Assembly (NCBI GenBank): GCA_030627725.1
Contig: DAOVSZ010000171.1
Location: forward strand, 1 to 6,176
Origin: Desulfobulbaceae bacterium
Lineage (GTDB): Bacteria; Desulfobacterota; Desulfobulbia; Desulfobulbales; DAOVSZ01
Length of the DNA stretch: 6,176 nt
Direction: 5' to 3'
The translations under genes were made by a program, and so were the position numbers. Positions within the stretch are counted from its first letter, which is position 1; each line of letters opens with the position of its first letter. The notes beneath the pieces were generated by a model that saw only the letters and a list, made by a program, of their open reading frames with translations, searched no databases and was not told the origin of the DNA. Below, piece by piece: positions 6,041 through 6,176 of this stretch.

Positions 6041-6176
6041 TCAACCCACTATCCAGAAGGCAATATGCTCCGCCTTGAATATGACACGATCGGAAACCCC
6101 TTTGAAGATACCTTTTTTGGTATCTTTGCCGCGACGCCCCATGACAATGGTGCCATAGTTTTCTTTCATCGCCAGA
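6041..6176 (-). CDS. Universal stress protein (UspA family), C-terminal end; 5' part outside window
   Basis: The - strand is open from the window edge to TGA at 6043-6041, giving the last 44 residues. They match the end of a UspA domain: YGTIVMGRRG carries the beta strand and the first glycine pair of the ATP-binding GxxG motif, G-I-F-K-G-V-S supplies the later G-x-S/T part, and KAEHIAFWIVG is the final strand. These proteins are cytoplasmic, often bind ATP, and accompany stress or slow growth. Whether this is a single or tandem Usp cannot be seen. It stops 9 bases before the transglutaminase start, so the two are probably co-transcribed; whether they are functionally linked is not evident. 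Confidence 0.8.
   Translation of the reverse strand, partial: LAMKENYGTIVMGRRGKDTKKGIFKGVSDRVIFKAEHIAFWIVG

Noticed and set aside
6033..6043. GTAACTGCTCA, close to the GTAACTGTTCAG motif of the intergenic element
   Set aside because: It is a single short match with a mismatch, lies at a gene junction, and has no inverted partner; chance is enough.
6105..6126. Perfect 8-bp inverted repeat with a T6 loop (AAGATACC / GGTATCTT)
   Set aside because: It lies inside the coding sequence of the universal stress protein, where the residues KDTKKGIF explain it; there is no terminator-like tract outside the stem.

Overview
The window looks like bacterial chromosome with roughly balanced base composition (estimated by eye, not counted). 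The proteins are typical of a free-living, motile, Gram-negative bacterium. A hybrid CheA ending in a receiver domain, a PilZ protein and a two-gene ABC exporter beside a transglutaminase-like protein would fit a deltaproteobacterium (Desulfobacterota). That placement is an inference from general familiarity with the families, not something the sequence proves. No phage, plasmid or complete insertion-sequence gene is visible.

Layout. The + strand carries the end of a chemosensory operon: the C-terminus of a CheA-type hybrid kinase (1-744, CheW-like regulatory domain plus receiver domain), then cheW (754-1230). A gene-free stretch of about 300 bases follows. It is unusually structured, with a perfect 12-bp hairpin (1267-1297), a 141-base element with interleaved inverted repeats (1321-1461), and a strong terminator that works in both directions (1476-1512). 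Convergent to the chemosensory genes lies a small PilZ-domain gene (1915 to 1535, - strand), presumably a cyclic-di-GMP effector.

From the right edge leftwards, the - strand holds a likely four-gene transcription unit. Its members are the C-terminal end of a universal stress protein (6176-6041), a membrane-anchored transglutaminase-like protein (6031-4565), an ABC exporter ATPase (4516-3707) and its large, internally duplicated permease (3710-2049). ATPase and permease overlap by 4 bases (ATGA), so they surely form one transporter. The gap between the transglutaminase gene and the ATPase gene is filled by a 7-base-period repeat of G-runs on the coding strand. It could form G-quadruplexes in the mRNA just ahead of the ATPase start, and it also encodes the last residues and stop of the upstream gene.

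How the genes work together. CheA-receiver and CheW would pass receptor signals to motility or another output, and the PilZ protein could bring cyclic-di-GMP into the same behaviour, although it is transcribed separately. The exporter plus the extracytoplasmic transglutaminase-like protein may form a small envelope module whose substrate cannot be read from the sequence. The most unusual things here are the structured intergenic element and the G-run repeat, rather than any protein of wholly unknown type.
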